Of a DNA stretch of 64,000 bases, positions 55,859 through 64,000 are shown in pieces. Location: NCBI RefSeq assembly GCF_030397665.1, contig NZ_JAPUBT010000001.1:1-64000 (forward strand), in the 5' to 3' direction. This DNA is from Janthinobacterium sp. SUN073. Lineage in GTDB: Bacteria > Pseudomonadota > Gammaproteobacteria > Burkholderiales > Burkholderiaceae_D. Position 1 is the first letter of the stretch; every line of letters begins with the position of its first letter. The notes below the pieces were generated by a model. The model was not told the DNA's origin, did not search any database, and saw only the letters and a program-made list of their open reading frames with translations. The translations under genes and the position numbers were made by a program.

Positions 55859-56526
55859 GAAATATCAAACTCCTCCTGTCTGCCCTGGCCATGGCAGCGC
55901 TTGCCGCCTGTTCCAGCGGCCCACCCGTGCCGGACTGGAAAATGAATGCGCAAAGTTCCGTCGAGCGCTTCCAGGCCGCCTATCTGAATGGCAACGCCCT
56001 GGTCGAACAGACGGAATTCCGCCGCGCCCGCAGCCAGGTGGCCGGCACGGGCAAGCTCGAGCTCGTGGCACGCATTGAACTGCTGCGTTGCGCCGCGCGC
56101 GTGGCCAGCCTGGCCTTCGATGACTGTGCCGGCTTCGACGCCCTGCAAGCGGACGCGAATGACGCCGACCGCGCGTATGCGGCTTACCTGGCCGGCAAGG
56201 CGCAAGCGTCCGACATCGCCCTGCTGCCGCAAGCGCAGCGCGCGCCAGCCGGTGCCGGCGCCGACATTGCCGCCGCCAGCGCCGTGGCGACCATCAAAGA
56301 TCCGCTGTCGCAGCTGGTGGCGGCCGGCGTGCTGCTGCGCTCGGGCCGCGCCACGCCGGAGCTGCTCGACACGGCCGTGGCCACCGCCTCGGACCAGGGC
56401 TGGCGCCGCCCGCTGCTGGCGTGGCTGGGCGTGCAGCGCCTGCGCGCCGAACAGGCGGGCGACACGCAAGCGGCGCAGCGCATTGCGCGGCGCATGGCGA
56501 TCGTCGAGCAGCCACTGGCCCCCTGA
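55855..56526 (+). CDS. lipoprotein of the MlaE/MlaD unit
   Basis: The 223 residues start MRNIKLLLSALAMAALAACSS, a type II signal with lipobox LAAC (C19). The mature part is Ala/Arg-rich helix with no recognised domain (VPDWKMNAQSSVERFQAAYLNG...). Coupling with the MCE gene by an ATGA overlap implies a shared job, perhaps as outer-membrane acceptor of the transported lipid. That role is inference. A short gap separates it from the kinase gene. Confidence 0.82.
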   Translation: MRNIKLLLSALAMAALAACSSGPPVPDWKMNAQSSVERFQAAYLNGNALVEQTEFRRARSQVAGTGKLELVARIELLRCAARVASLAFDDCAGFDALQADANDADRAYAAYLAGKAQASDIALLPQAQRAPAGAGADIAAASAVATIKDPLSQLVAAGVLLRSGRATPELLDTAVATASDQGWRRPLLAWLGVQRLRAEQAGDTQAAQRIARRMAIVEQPLAP

Positions 56527-56614
56527 GCGTGCCGATGATGGACCCAGAGCAGGCAGAATCAGGCATAATCAAGCCAGGATGACGGCAATGCGGTGCAGGC
56601 AGCGAGGTGTGACG

Positions 56615-57940
56615 ATGCAGTTCGAGGATTTCGACTTTTCCAACCCCGAGGCCGGCAAGCACGGCGAGGGGCCACCTGGCGATGGCACGCCGGCCGCCAC
56701 GGCCGTACGCCTGCAATACCTGCTCGACAATACGCCCTCCATCATCTATTGCACCGTGCCCAGCGGCGACTTCAAGATGACCTTTGTCAGCAACAATGCC
56801 TTGAATGTGCTGGGCTACCCGCCCGAGGAAATGGTGGCCGACCCCAACTTCTGGTTCGACCACATCCACCCCGACGATGCGCCCGGTATTTTTTCCAGCC
56901 TGGCACAGATCTTCGTCGAAGGCGCGCGCGCCTATGAATACCGTTTCCGCGTGCGCGACGGCAGCTATCTGTGGATGCACGACAGCCTGCGTCTGGTGCG
57001 CGACGAGCATGGCGTGCCGTTCGAGGTGATCGGCTCGCTGACGGACATCACGGAACGCAAGCGCATGGAAGCGATGCTGCAGGCGCGCGGCGAAGAACAG
57101 CAACTACTGATCAGCAAGTTGCAGGAAGCGCACGACCAGCTGCTGCAATCGGAAAAGATGGCCTCCATCGGCCAGCTGGCGGCCGGCATCGCGCATGAAA
57201 TCAACAACCCGATCGGCTTCGTCAATTCCAACATGAGTTCGCTGCAAGGCTATGTCGGCACCCTGTTCGGCGTGATCGGGCAATATGAAGCGGCGATGCG
57301 CGAGACACTCGACGGCCCTGCCCTGGCCGCACGCGTGGCCGAGGTGCGCGCGCAGGCCGACCTGGCCTTCCTGCAGGACGACATGGTGGACCTGGTGCGC
57401 GAATCGATGGATGGCTTGAAGCGCGTGCGCGATATCGTGCAGGCGCTGAAGGATTTTTCCCATGTGGGCGAGACGGACTGGCAAGTGGCCAGCCTGCACG
57501 CGGGCCTGGACAGCACCCTCAATATCGTCGCCAACGAATTGAAATACAAGGCGCGCATCGAGAAACAGTATGGCGAACTGCCGCCGATACTGTGCCTGGC
57601 GTCGCAGCTGAACCAGGTGTTCATGAACCTGCTCGTCAACGCGGGCCAGGCCATCAGCAGCGACGGCGTGATCAGCATCCGCACGGGCCACGCGGGCGAC
57701 TGGGTGTGGGTGGAAATCGGCGACACGGGCGCCGGCATCCCACCGGAGCACCTGAACCGCATCTTCGAGCCATTCTTTACCACCAAGGCGGTGGGCAGCG
57801 GCACGGGCCTGGGGCTGTCGCTGTCGTACGGCATCGTCAACAAGCATGGCGGGCGCATCGAGGTGGCGTCCGAAGTGGGCCAGGGCACGCGCTTTACCGT
57901 GCACCTGCCGCTGCAGCCGCCCACCGCCACGAACGCCTAG
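56615..57940 (+). CDS. PAS-domain sensor histidine kinase (convergent paralogue)
   Basis: The 441 residues carry a PAS fold (about 40-150, with LDNTPSIIYCTVPS), a short coiled coil, the H-box [19 protein letters not shown], and a HATPase domain with NLLVNAGQAI and [12 protein letters not shown]. No membrane helix is seen, so it is cytoplasmic. ATG 56615 is preceded by GAGGTG. It closely resembles the kinase at 59277-60758 in the stretch around the H-box ([16 protein letters not shown]) and in the HATPase region, implying duplication. It converges with the signalling operon. Confidence 0.9.
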   Translation: MQFEDFDFSNPEAGKHGEGPPGDGTPAATAVRLQYLLDNTPSIIYCTVPSGDFKMTFVSNNALNVLGYPPEEMVADPNFWFDHIHPDDAPGIFSSLAQIFVEGARAYEYRFRVRDGSYLWMHDSLRLVRDEHGVPFEVIGSLTDITERKRMEAMLQARGEEQQLLISKLQEAHDQLLQSEKMASIGQLAAGIAHEINNPIGFVNSNMSSLQGYVGTLFGVIGQYEAAMRETLDGPALAARVAEVRAQADLAFLQDDMVDLVRESMDGLKRVRDIVQALKDFSHVGETDWQVASLHAGLDSTLNIVANELKYKARIEKQYGELPPILCLASQLNQVFMNLLVNAGQAISSDGVISIRTGHAGDWVWVEIGDTGAGIPPEHLNRIFEPFFTTKAVGSGTGLGLSLSYGIVNKHGGRIEVASEVGQGTRFTVHLPLQPPTATNA

Positions 57941-59280
57941 GCTTCCTTGACGGGCGCGTACACGCGGATGCTCAGGCGCCCGCCATTCTTGCCTTCGAAA
58001 TCGAGCAACTGGGCAATCACGCGGGCCGTCAGCACGTGTTCGGCCGCCAGCAGCATCAGGCCATCGCGGCTGATCAGGTCGCGCGACAGCGTCATGCCCG
58101 GTTCCAGCTGGCCTGACAGCACGGTCAGGTCGCGCGCCGGCGGCTCCGTCTCTTCCATGATGCTGCGGAAAGCGGCCACCACGGCCGGGTCGTAGCGCTT
58201 GCCGACGCTGTCGTAGATCAGGGTGCGGGCTTCGTCGGCGCGCAGGCTGCGCTGCACCATGGCGCCGATCTGCAAGCCGTCGTAGTCGGACGCCAGCGCC
58301 AGGATGCGCGCGCCCATGGGAATGGCCAGGCCCACCATGCCATCGGGAAAGCCGCCGCCGTCGAAACGCTCCAGCTGCGAGCGCAGGATGACGGAGACGG
58401 CGCGCAACTCGTCGAGCGCCATCAATAATTGTTCGGCGCGCAGCGGATGCTTGCGGAACGCGGCCAGCTGCTCGCCCGTCCAGGCGCTGGCCGGCAGTTC
58501 CAATACATCGTCACTCAAGCTGAGCTTGCCGATATCCTTGAGCAGGGCCGCGATGAACACGTCGCGCGCCTCCTGCCCTTCCAGGCCCAGCGCCTGCGCC
58601 AGCTTGCGCGACAGCTCCGCCACCCGCCGCGCATGGCCGACGAGCTTGCCGCCGCGCATCTCGATCAGGTTGGAAAACACCTTGATCGTCGTCACGAACG
58701 TGGCCTTCAGGCGCTCATTGGCCGCCTGCACCTCGTCGTGCGACTGTTTCAGCTGCTGCGTGCGCGTGGCCACCTTCGCTTCCAGGCTGGCGTTGAGCGC
58801 CTGCAGCTGCACGTTCTGGCTGGCCGTCAACGCTTCCAGGCGCAGTTTTTCCTGTTCCAGCGCGCGCCGTTCCAGCGCGTGTCGCACCACCAGCACGATA
58901 TCGTTCTCATCCCACGGCTTGGTCACGTAGCGGTAGATTTCGCCCTGGTTGATGGCGTCGAGGATGGACTGGATATCGGCATAGCCCGTCAGCAGCAAGC
59001 GTATGGTGCCGGGCCAGCGCTGGCGCACCTGGGCCAGGAATTGCGCGCCATCCATCTGCGGCATGCGCATGTCAGAGATGACCAGGTCCACCGTCTCGCT
59101 CTCGAGCAGGGCCAGGCCCGCCGCACCGCCGTCGGCCGTCAGCACGCGGTAGCCGTGCGGGCGGAACAGCCGCCGCAGCGACGAGAGGATATTCGGTTCG
59201 TCGTCGACGCACAGGATGGTCGGCGGCGCGGCCGCGGTGCTGGCGCTGGTACTGGTGCTCATGCTGTCCTGTTCGGTCAT
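57937..59280 (-). CDS. response regulator with degenerate HD-GYP output domain
   Basis: The 447 residues hold a receiver domain (D70 in VISDMRMPQMDG, residues about 20-135), a coiled-coil linker, and an HD-GYP-like domain (about 200-350). The catalytic HD is KD (LLKDIGK, K248-D249), the expected HHER is SQLERFDG, and GYP is GFP. Two other histidines (H216 in GHARRV and H278 in KHP) remain. A C-terminal segment with EPGMTLSRDLISRDG follows. Its ATG overlaps the kinase stop (ATGA). Phosphodiesterase activity on c-di-GMP is therefore doubtful. Confidence 0.88.
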   Translation of the reverse strand: MTEQDSMSTSTSASTAAAPPTILCVDDEPNILSSLRRLFRPHGYRVLTADGGAAGLALLESETVDLVISDMRMPQMDGAQFLAQVRQRWPGTIRLLLTGYADIQSILDAINQGEIYRYVTKPWDENDIVLVVRHALERRALEQEKLRLEALTASQNVQLQALNASLEAKVATRTQQLKQSHDEVQAANERLKATFVTTIKVFSNLIEMRGGKLVGHARRVAELSRKLAQALGLEGQEARDVFIAALLKDIGKLSLSDDVLELPASAWTGEQLAAFRKHPLRAEQLLMALDELRAVSVILRSQLERFDGGGFPDGMVGLAIPMGARILALASDYDGLQIGAMVQRSLRADEARTLIYDSVGKRYDPAVVAAFRSIMEETEPPARDLTVLSGQLEPGMTLSRDLISRDGLMLLAAEHVLTARVIAQLLDFEGKNGGRLSIRVYAPVKEA

Positions 59281-60758
59281 GGTGCCACGGCCTGCGCCTG
59301 GCGCACGGGCAAGGTGATGCGGAAGGTGGTGCCGCGGCCGATGATGCTGCGCACGTCGATGCGGCCGTGGTGTTTCTGCACCGTGGTGTAGGCCAGCGAC
59401 AGGCCCAGCCCCGTGCCCTTGCCGACGGCCTTGGTGGTAAAGAACGGATCGAAGATGCGCGACAGGTGTTCGGGTGCGATGCCGCCGCCCGTATCCTCGA
59501 CCTCGATCCACACTTCCGTGGCGTTGTCGCTGCCCGTGCGCAAGGTGATGCGTCCGTGCTCCTCGCCCATGGCGTGGGCCGCGTTGACGACCAGGTTCAT
59601 GATCACCTGGTTCAGTTCGGAAGGCTGGCATTCGATATCGGGAATGTCACCATATTCGCGCACCACGTCGGCCTTGTACTTGACCTCGTTATTCACGATA
59701 TTGAGCGTGGTATCGATGCCCTGGCGCAGGTCGGCCCAGACCCACTCCTGGTGCGCATCCGTGCGCGAAAAATCCTTCAGGTCCTGCACGATGCGGCGCA
59801 CGCGCGAAATGCCTTCCTTCGACTCGCCCATCAGCATCGGTATATCGGTGCGCAGGAAGTCCAGGTCGATCTGCTCGCGCAGCGCGCGCAGGCGCGCCGC
59901 CACCACGGCGTCGGCGACGGCCGGCTCGGCTTCCTCGTAGGCGTCGAGCATGCTGAACAGGTCGTCCAGGTAGCCTTCCAGCGTGCCGACATTCGAAAAT
60001 ACATAGCCGATGGGATTGTTGATCTCGTGCGCCACGCCGGCGGCCAGCTGGCCGATCGAGGCCAGCTTTTCCGACTGCAGCAGCTTTTGCTGGGCCAGCG
60101 ACAGCTTGCTGTTCAATTCCGTCAGGGCCAGGTTACGCTCGCGCAATTCCAGATCGGCGATCTGGCGCTGGCGGATATCGTCGGCCAGGCGCTCGTTCAT
60201 TTCGGCCAGCTGGGCCGTGCGCTTGGCCACCAGGTGTTCCAGGTTGTCGTGCGCCTTGCGCAGCGCCAGTTCGGCCAGGCGCCGTTCGCTCACATCGCGC
60301 AGGGTTTCGATGGCGCCCACCAGACGTCCCTGGCGGTCGCGCAGGGGTGCCGCCGTAAAATGCAGCCAGTGGCCGTCGGGGCCGATATCGGCAAAGAAAT
60401 CCTCGGCCTCGAAGGCGCCGGGAATCACGGGGGAGCGCTTGAGCTTGCCAAGGTAAAGGTCATTTTCACCGAGCGCGATATCGTCGGCCACCAGCAGGTC
60501 GGCCAGACAGGCGCGCGGCTGCGGATAAAACGCCTTCCAGTGGTCGCGCGTGCCGACCATCTCGGCGGCTGTAAAGCCCAGCAACTGTTCACAGGCGCTG
60601 TTCCAGTGCGTCACCACATGCTCCGTATCGATGGCGAAGGTGGCCACGGGATGGCCGTCGAAAAACGCCGATAGCGCGATGGTGTCGCCCTGGCGGCGTT
60701 CCGGCGTGGCGGGCAGTGCCTTTCCTGGGTCTGTTTCCATGGCCTCTTTCTTGTTCAT
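59277..60758 (-). CDS. PAS-domain sensor histidine kinase
   Basis: The 493 residues carry a PAS domain (about 28-155, from [17 protein letters not shown]), a coiled coil with [16 protein letters not shown], the H-box [20 protein letters not shown], and a HATPase domain with [10 protein letters not shown] and [10 protein letters not shown]. It has no membrane helix. Its ATG overlaps the HDOD stop by four bases, and its stop overlaps the downstream receiver gene, so it lies in the middle of one tight operon. It is the likely phosphate donor for the two flanking receivers. Confidence 0.9.
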   Translation of the reverse strand: MNKKEAMETDPGKALPATPERRQGDTIALSAFFDGHPVATFAIDTEHVVTHWNSACEQLLGFTAAEMVGTRDHWKAFYPQPRACLADLLVADDIALGENDLYLGKLKRSPVIPGAFEAEDFFADIGPDGHWLHFTAAPLRDRQGRLVGAIETLRDVSERRLAELALRKAHDNLEHLVAKRTAQLAEMNERLADDIRQRQIADLELRERNLALTELNSKLSLAQQKLLQSEKLASIGQLAAGVAHEINNPIGYVFSNVGTLEGYLDDLFSMLDAYEEAEPAVADAVVAARLRALREQIDLDFLRTDIPMLMGESKEGISRVRRIVQDLKDFSRTDAHQEWVWADLRQGIDTTLNIVNNEVKYKADVVREYGDIPDIECQPSELNQVIMNLVVNAAHAMGEEHGRITLRTGSDNATEVWIEVEDTGGGIAPEHLSRIFDPFFTTKAVGKGTGLGLSLAYTTVQKHHGRIDVRSIIGRGTTFRITLPVRQAQAVAP

Positions 60759-61594
60759 GCCAGCATGATCCGCGACATTTCATCGAAGGTGTGTTCAGTT
60801 TGCCCCAGCAGCGCCAGCCAGGCCTGCTCGTCCAGCGCGACGCTGCGCCAGCCCATCGGGGACAGGGCCGGCACCAGCGCATCGTCGACGCCGGCCAGGT
60901 CGAGCGCCAGGGCGACGGCATTGGCCATGTGCACGACCAGCGGCAAGCCGCCCGCCTCCAGGCGGTCGATGGCGTGGTGGTCGGCCACCGCCTGCTGTAT
61001 CGCCTCGGGAAACTTCCAGTAGGCGGCCAGGGCGCTGCCCACTTGCGCGTGATCGATGCCGATGACGGCCAGTTCCGCCTCGGCCATCTGGCAGTCATGC
61101 GTCTGGCGGTAGCTGCGCACGAGCGCGTGCTCGGCAGGGAAACGCGTCACCAGCACCAGGGTGCCCAGGTCGTGCAGCAGGCCGGCCGTGAACGCCGTCT
61201 CGGGATTGACGTGCAGGTGCGGCGCCAGCAGGCGCGCGGCGATGGCCGTGGCCAGCGAGTGGCGCCAGAACGCCTTGAAATCGAAGCCGCCGGCCACCGG
61301 CGCGAAGCTGCCCGTCAGGGCGCAGGCCGTGACGACGGTGCGGATGCTGTGAAAGCCCAGCACGGAAACGGCTTGCGGAATGCTGGTGACCTTCGATTGC
61401 ATGCCGTAGAACGAGGAGTTGGCGATGCGCAAGGTCTTTGCCGCCAGGGCCTGGTCCAGCTCGATCTTTTGCGCCAGCACATGCACGTCCGTATCGTCCT
61501 GGTCCATGCTCGACAGCAGCTCCAGCACCACCACCGGCAGCGAAGGCAGTTCCTGTATCTGGCGGATGATATGTTCAAAACTGAGCCGTGTCAT
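60755..61594 (-). CDS. HDOD-domain signalling protein
   Basis: The 279 residues match HDOD: LPSLPVVVLELLSSMDQDD, then KIELDQALAAKTLRIANSSFYGM, AVSVLGFHSIRTVV and AFTAGLLHDLGTLVL. The HD core is present, but HDOD proteins usually have no phosphohydrolase activity and act in signalling scaffolds. It is in the middle of the operon, overlapping by ATGA with the gene on each side. Confidence 0.9.
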   Translation of the reverse strand: MTRLSFEHIIRQIQELPSLPVVVLELLSSMDQDDTDVHVLAQKIELDQALAAKTLRIANSSFYGMQSKVTSIPQAVSVLGFHSIRTVVTACALTGSFAPVAGGFDFKAFWRHSLATAIAARLLAPHLHVNPETAFTAGLLHDLGTLVLVTRFPAEHALVRSYRQTHDCQMAEAELAVIGIDHAQVGSALAAYWKFPEAIQQAVADHHAIDRLEAGGLPLVVHMANAVALALDLAGVDDALVPALSPMGWRSVALDEQAWLALLGQTEHTFDEMSRIMLA

Positions 61595-61923
61595 GCCGCG
61601 CCCCCTTGCCGGTAGCGCTGCAGCAGCGCCAGCAGTTCCGCCCCGGCGGAATCGGGCGGCGTGGCGCGAAACAGTACGGCCAGCCGTTCCAGCCGGCGCA
61701 AGCGTTCCTGCTCCGCATGCGCCTGTGCGGCGGGGTCCGGCGCCTCGTCCATGACAACATGGCAGCGCTCCACATTGCGCCTGCGCAAGGCTGTCAGGCT
61801 GGCCGCCGTCAGGGTGGCGCCCCGGGCCAGCAGCACGGCGCCGCTGGCGTCACTCAACGCCTGCGCCAGCACCATGCCTTCCTGTGCCTGCTCCATGGAA
61901 ATCTCGCGTCCGCTTTCACTCAT
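61591..61923 (-). CDS. small protein resembling the C-terminal domain of HD-GYP regulators
   Basis: The 110 residues begin MSESGREISMEQAQEGMVLAQALSDASGAVLLARGATLT. The pattern of GMVLAQAL...G.VLLA.G..LT is the same as the segment EPGMTLSRDLISRDGLMLLAAEHVLT in the HD-GYP-like protein of this operon. The rest is Arg/Ala-rich helix. No catalytic residues are visible. It overlaps both neighbours by ATGA and may act as a stand-alone partner domain. Function unknown. Confidence 0.75.
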   Translation of the reverse strand: MSESGREISMEQAQEGMVLAQALSDASGAVLLARGATLTAASLTALRRRNVERCHVVMDEAPDPAAQAHAEQERLRRLERLAVLFRATPPDSAGAELLALLQRYRQGGAA

Positions 61924-62786
61924 GTATCCACTCCATGACGACTCAGGGTGACCAGGCTGCCGCGCGAGCGCGAATGCAAGCCCATCGGATGGATTGCCAC
62001 GACATACGGCTGGCCGTCGATGGCGGCCAGGCGGGGCGTGTCCTGCCCGTCGAACAGTTGCGGCAAGACCAGCGCCGCCTCGTTGCCCAGCAGGGCCGCG
62101 CCCCGCTCGAACAGATTGGCTGCCGCCGCGTTGATGAAGGCGATCATGCCTTCATCGTCGAGCCCGATCACGGGCAGCGGCAGAAATTGCAGCACTTCGC
62201 GCGCGATGCCCAGGCTGACTTCATCGCGGCTGATCTGGTGCTGCTGCTGGCTCACCAGCGCCTGCATGGCGGCATTGGCCGCCGCCAGCGCCTGGTTGGC
62301 GTCGCGCAACTGCGCATTCAGGCGCACATTGTCGTCGTCGATGCCCTTCAGGCGAAAGGCTTCGGCGATATGCTCGCGCAGCTGATGGTCTTCCCAGGGC
62401 TTGGTGAGGAACTTGAAGATGGCGCCCTCGTTGACGGCGTCCGTGACGGCCTGCAACTCGGTATAGCCCGACAACATGATACGGATGGTTTGCGGACACA
62501 GCAGCTTGGCCTTGCGCAGGAAGTCGGCGCCCAGCATGCCGGGCATGCGCTGGTCCGACACGATCACGTCGACCACATTGCTGGCCAGCACGTCCAGTCC
62601 TTCCTGGCCGCTGTTGGCCGTGAGGATATGGTAGCCATCGCGCCGCAGCAGGCGCTTGAGGGAAGCGAGGATATTCGGCTCGTCATCGACCAGCAGCAAG
62701 GTGCGCCGCTGCGCCGCAGGCTGCTGTACGGCGTCAGCCGCCAGCACCGCGGTACCCGGCATACCATGCTCGTCGTGCAAATCCAT
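61920..62786 (-). CDS. response regulator with C-terminal PAS-like domain
   Basis: The 288 residues have a receiver domain (about 28-145; D78 in VIVSDQRMPGMLGADFL, LLVDDEPN at 31-38, and the KPW motif LTKPWED), a coiled coil, and a PAS-like sensor (about 200-280, with LPVIGLDDEGMIAFINAAAANLF). There is no DNA-binding or enzyme domain. It is the first gene of a five-gene leftward operon. Start could be ATG 62786 or the internal Met at residue 9. Confidence 0.9.
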   Translation of the reverse strand: MDLHDEHGMPGTAVLAADAVQQPAAQRRTLLLVDDEPNILASLKRLLRRDGYHILTANSGQEGLDVLASNVVDVIVSDQRMPGMLGADFLRKAKLLCPQTIRIMLSGYTELQAVTDAVNEGAIFKFLTKPWEDHQLREHIAEAFRLKGIDDDNVRLNAQLRDANQALAAANAAMQALVSQQQHQISRDEVSLGIAREVLQFLPLPVIGLDDEGMIAFINAAAANLFERGAALLGNEAALVLPQLFDGQDTPRLAAIDGQPYVVAIHPMGLHSRSRGSLVTLSRHGVDT

Positions 62787-62935
62787 CGGATCATCCTCTC
62801 ATCGCCACGGCGATATGGAAGCTTGCCTGGAGCGGGAATCTGCCGCGCGGCATCATCTTGCGCGGCAATCAGCTTGCGCTGAAATTATACGACTAAATAT
62901 TCCCGTATGACACTAATCCCGCACTTATCCGGCAC

Positions 62936-63418
62936 TTATCCGCGCCGCGCCGGGCAAGGCGTGTCGCGGTAAAACACAAAGCCGCCCAGGCCGATGGCCT
63001 TGGTGTCGGCTTTCACGCCATAGACCAGCGTATTCTTGTCCGCCTCGATGCGCAGCAGATTCTGGTGCTGCACGATTTGCGCGTGGGACAGCTCCAGCGA
63101 GGGCGTCGGCGCCAGCTGCAGGCGCAGTTCGGACGTGGCCGCATCATACGCCCAGCGGCCCGGGTTAAAGAAAGCGAAGCCGCCGTCGAAACGCAGGCTG
63201 CCATCCGTGAACTGGGTCAGGCAAATGCCGGGAAATTCACTGGGCGGGTTGTACCAGGTGGCCGCCACGGCCGCATCGGCCGGCGCTTTGCCCGGCATCT
63301 GCATGCCGTTCGTGCCATCGGGCTTGTCACCGCTCCCGCCCATGCCGGCGCAACCGGCCAGCGCCAGCGCGCAAGCCAGTGCGCCCGCGCGTGTGATGAA
63401 TGTCATGTGCATTCCCAT
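62936..63418 (-). CDS. hypothetical lipoprotein
   Basis: The 160 residues have a type II signal with lipobox LAGC (C23), followed by a Gly/Asp/Met-rich linker (AGMGGSGDKPDGTNGMQ) and a small domain with two more cysteines (GICLTQF and DTPCPARRG), which could form a disulfide. MGMHM offers two starts. No family is recognised. It is a monocistronic gene between the signalling operon and the helicase gene. Confidence 0.75.
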   Translation of the reverse strand: MGMHMTFITRAGALACALALAGCAGMGGSGDKPDGTNGMQMPGKAPADAAVAATWYNPPSEFPGICLTQFTDGSLRFDGGFAFFNPGRWAYDAATSELRLQLAPTPSLELSHAQIVQHQNLLRIEADKNTLVYGVKADTKAIGLGGFVFYRDTPCPARRG

Positions 63419-63493
63419 CCCCTTGCCTTATAGAAACACAATCTTAATCCGGGAAACCTGGCCGTTCAAGCGGCCAGCGCACATAAGGCCGAT

Positions 63494-64000
63494 TTAATTG
63501 CCCCCCGCCGCTTTGGCAGCCGCTTCGCGCAATTTATCCTTTTTGCTTTTGCGCGCGCCCTTCACGCCGCCGTTCACCGTATCGGTAACGGGATGCACGG
63601 GCGCGGGCAGTTCCGTCGGTTCGAAACCAGCCACCACTTCGCGCACGATGCGCAAGTCGTTGCGGTTTTCGATCAGGCGGAAATGCGCTTCCGTATCGGC
63701 CGTGACGAAACTGATGGCCGTGCCGCTTTCGCCGGCGCGGCCCGTGCGGCCGATGCGGTGCGTGTAGTCGACGGCCGAACGGGGCAAGTCGTAATTGACG
63801 ACGGCCGGCAAGCCGGCGATGTCGATGCCGCGCGCGGCCACGTCGGTGGCGACCAGCACCTGCAAGCGCCCCGCCTTGAAGTCGGCCAGCAGCTGACTGC
63901 GCGTGCCCTGGCTGAATTCGCCGTGGAAGGCGCCCACATGCAGGCCCGCGCGCTGCAGCTTGTCGGCCACGTGTTCGGCCGCGTACTTGGTGGCGACGAA
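63494..64000 (-). CDS. DEAD-box RNA helicase, C-terminal part (5' end outside window)
   Basis: The 168 visible residues cover the second RecA-like lobe: FVATKYAAEHVADKLQRAG at the cut edge, then ATDVAARGIDIAGLPAVVNYDLP (motif V) and HRIGRTGRAGESGTAISFV (motif VI). A basic tail with KGARKSKKDKLREAAAKAAGGN ends it. It is a different gene from the RhlE-type helicase at 39269-40675. The subtype cannot be decided from this fragment. Confidence 0.93.
   Translation of the reverse strand, partial: FVATKYAAEHVADKLQRAGLHVGAFHGEFSQGTRSQLLADFKAGRLQVLVATDVAARGIDIAGLPAVVNYDLPRSAVDYTHRIGRTGRAGESGTAISFVTADTEAHFRLIENRNDLRIVREVVAGFEPTELPAPVHPVTDTVNGGVKGARKSKKDKLREAAAKAAGGN

Overview
The window is high-GC DNA from a betaproteobacterium, most probably an Oxalobacteraceae member close to Janthinobacterium, Massilia or Duganella. 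This is inferred from gene order (lepA-lepB-rnc-era-recO-pdxJ-acpS on one strand, and plsX-fabH-fabD-fabG-acpP-fabF beside rpoE-rseA-mucD), from the PEP-CTERM protein with a sigma54-type promoter, and from the style of the intergenic palindromes. No phage, plasmid, insertion sequence or CRISPR array is visible. Both ends of the window cut a gene.

Layout. 1-3284: a leftward pair made of a TpsB/FhaC-type outer-membrane transporter and an unusual DUF2341-LamG-ExbB chimera cut by the left edge. 3686-7427: one tRNA-Cys and five tandem tRNA-Gly(GCC) genes below pgsA and uvrC, the same neighbourhood as in E. coli. 7435-14037: a leftward housekeeping block acpS, pdxJ, recO, era, rnc, lepB, lepA. 14353-18180: the envelope-stress cluster (a YgfX-like protein, rpoE, a short rseA, mucD, a glutaredoxin) headed by a probable sigmaE promoter. 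18184-24823: fatty-acid and phospholipid synthesis genes fabF, acpP, fabG, fabD, fabH, plsX, with rpmF and yceD. 25022-37124: mixed genes (maf, an RsmI-like methylase, rlmJ, a thioredoxin-like protein, a Tat-exported molybdenum hydroxylase subunit, a large GGDEF-EAL sensor, DUF1993, DUF1289, DUF1415, an MltD-type lytic transglycosylase). 37220-40675: fabI, a probable HicA-like toxin/HTH pair under a perfect palindrome, and an RhlE-type helicase with a long leader. 40764-47510: a thioesterase, three small proteins, a PEP-CTERM protein, a ThiF-like/nitroreductase operon and a chemoreceptor. 47604-53883: an M16 peptidase, FMN riboswitch plus ribB, and a divergent MFS/LysR pair. 53953-56526: MlaE-MlaD-lipoprotein genes. 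56615-62786: a dense two-component signalling island. 62936-64000: a lipoprotein and the 3' end of a second DEAD-box helicase.

How the genes work together. FabD, FabH, FabG, FabF, AcpP and the distant FabI cover most of the type II fatty-acid cycle, feeding PlsX and then PgsA for phospholipids. RpoE, RseA and MucD form the envelope-stress circuit, but no rseB is present and RseA lacks any membrane segment. The signalling island encodes five genes joined by ATGA overlaps (receiver-PAS, a small domain, HDOD, kinase, receiver plus degenerate HD-GYP), with a paralogous kinase converging on it.

Best candidates for something undescribed: the DUF2341/LamG/ExbB plus TpsB pair, the HicA-like/HTH module, the two-gene ThiF-like plus nitroreductase unit, the truncated RseA circuit, and the signalling island with its degenerate HD-GYP. 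All functional statements rest on reading motifs and context; no database search was run.
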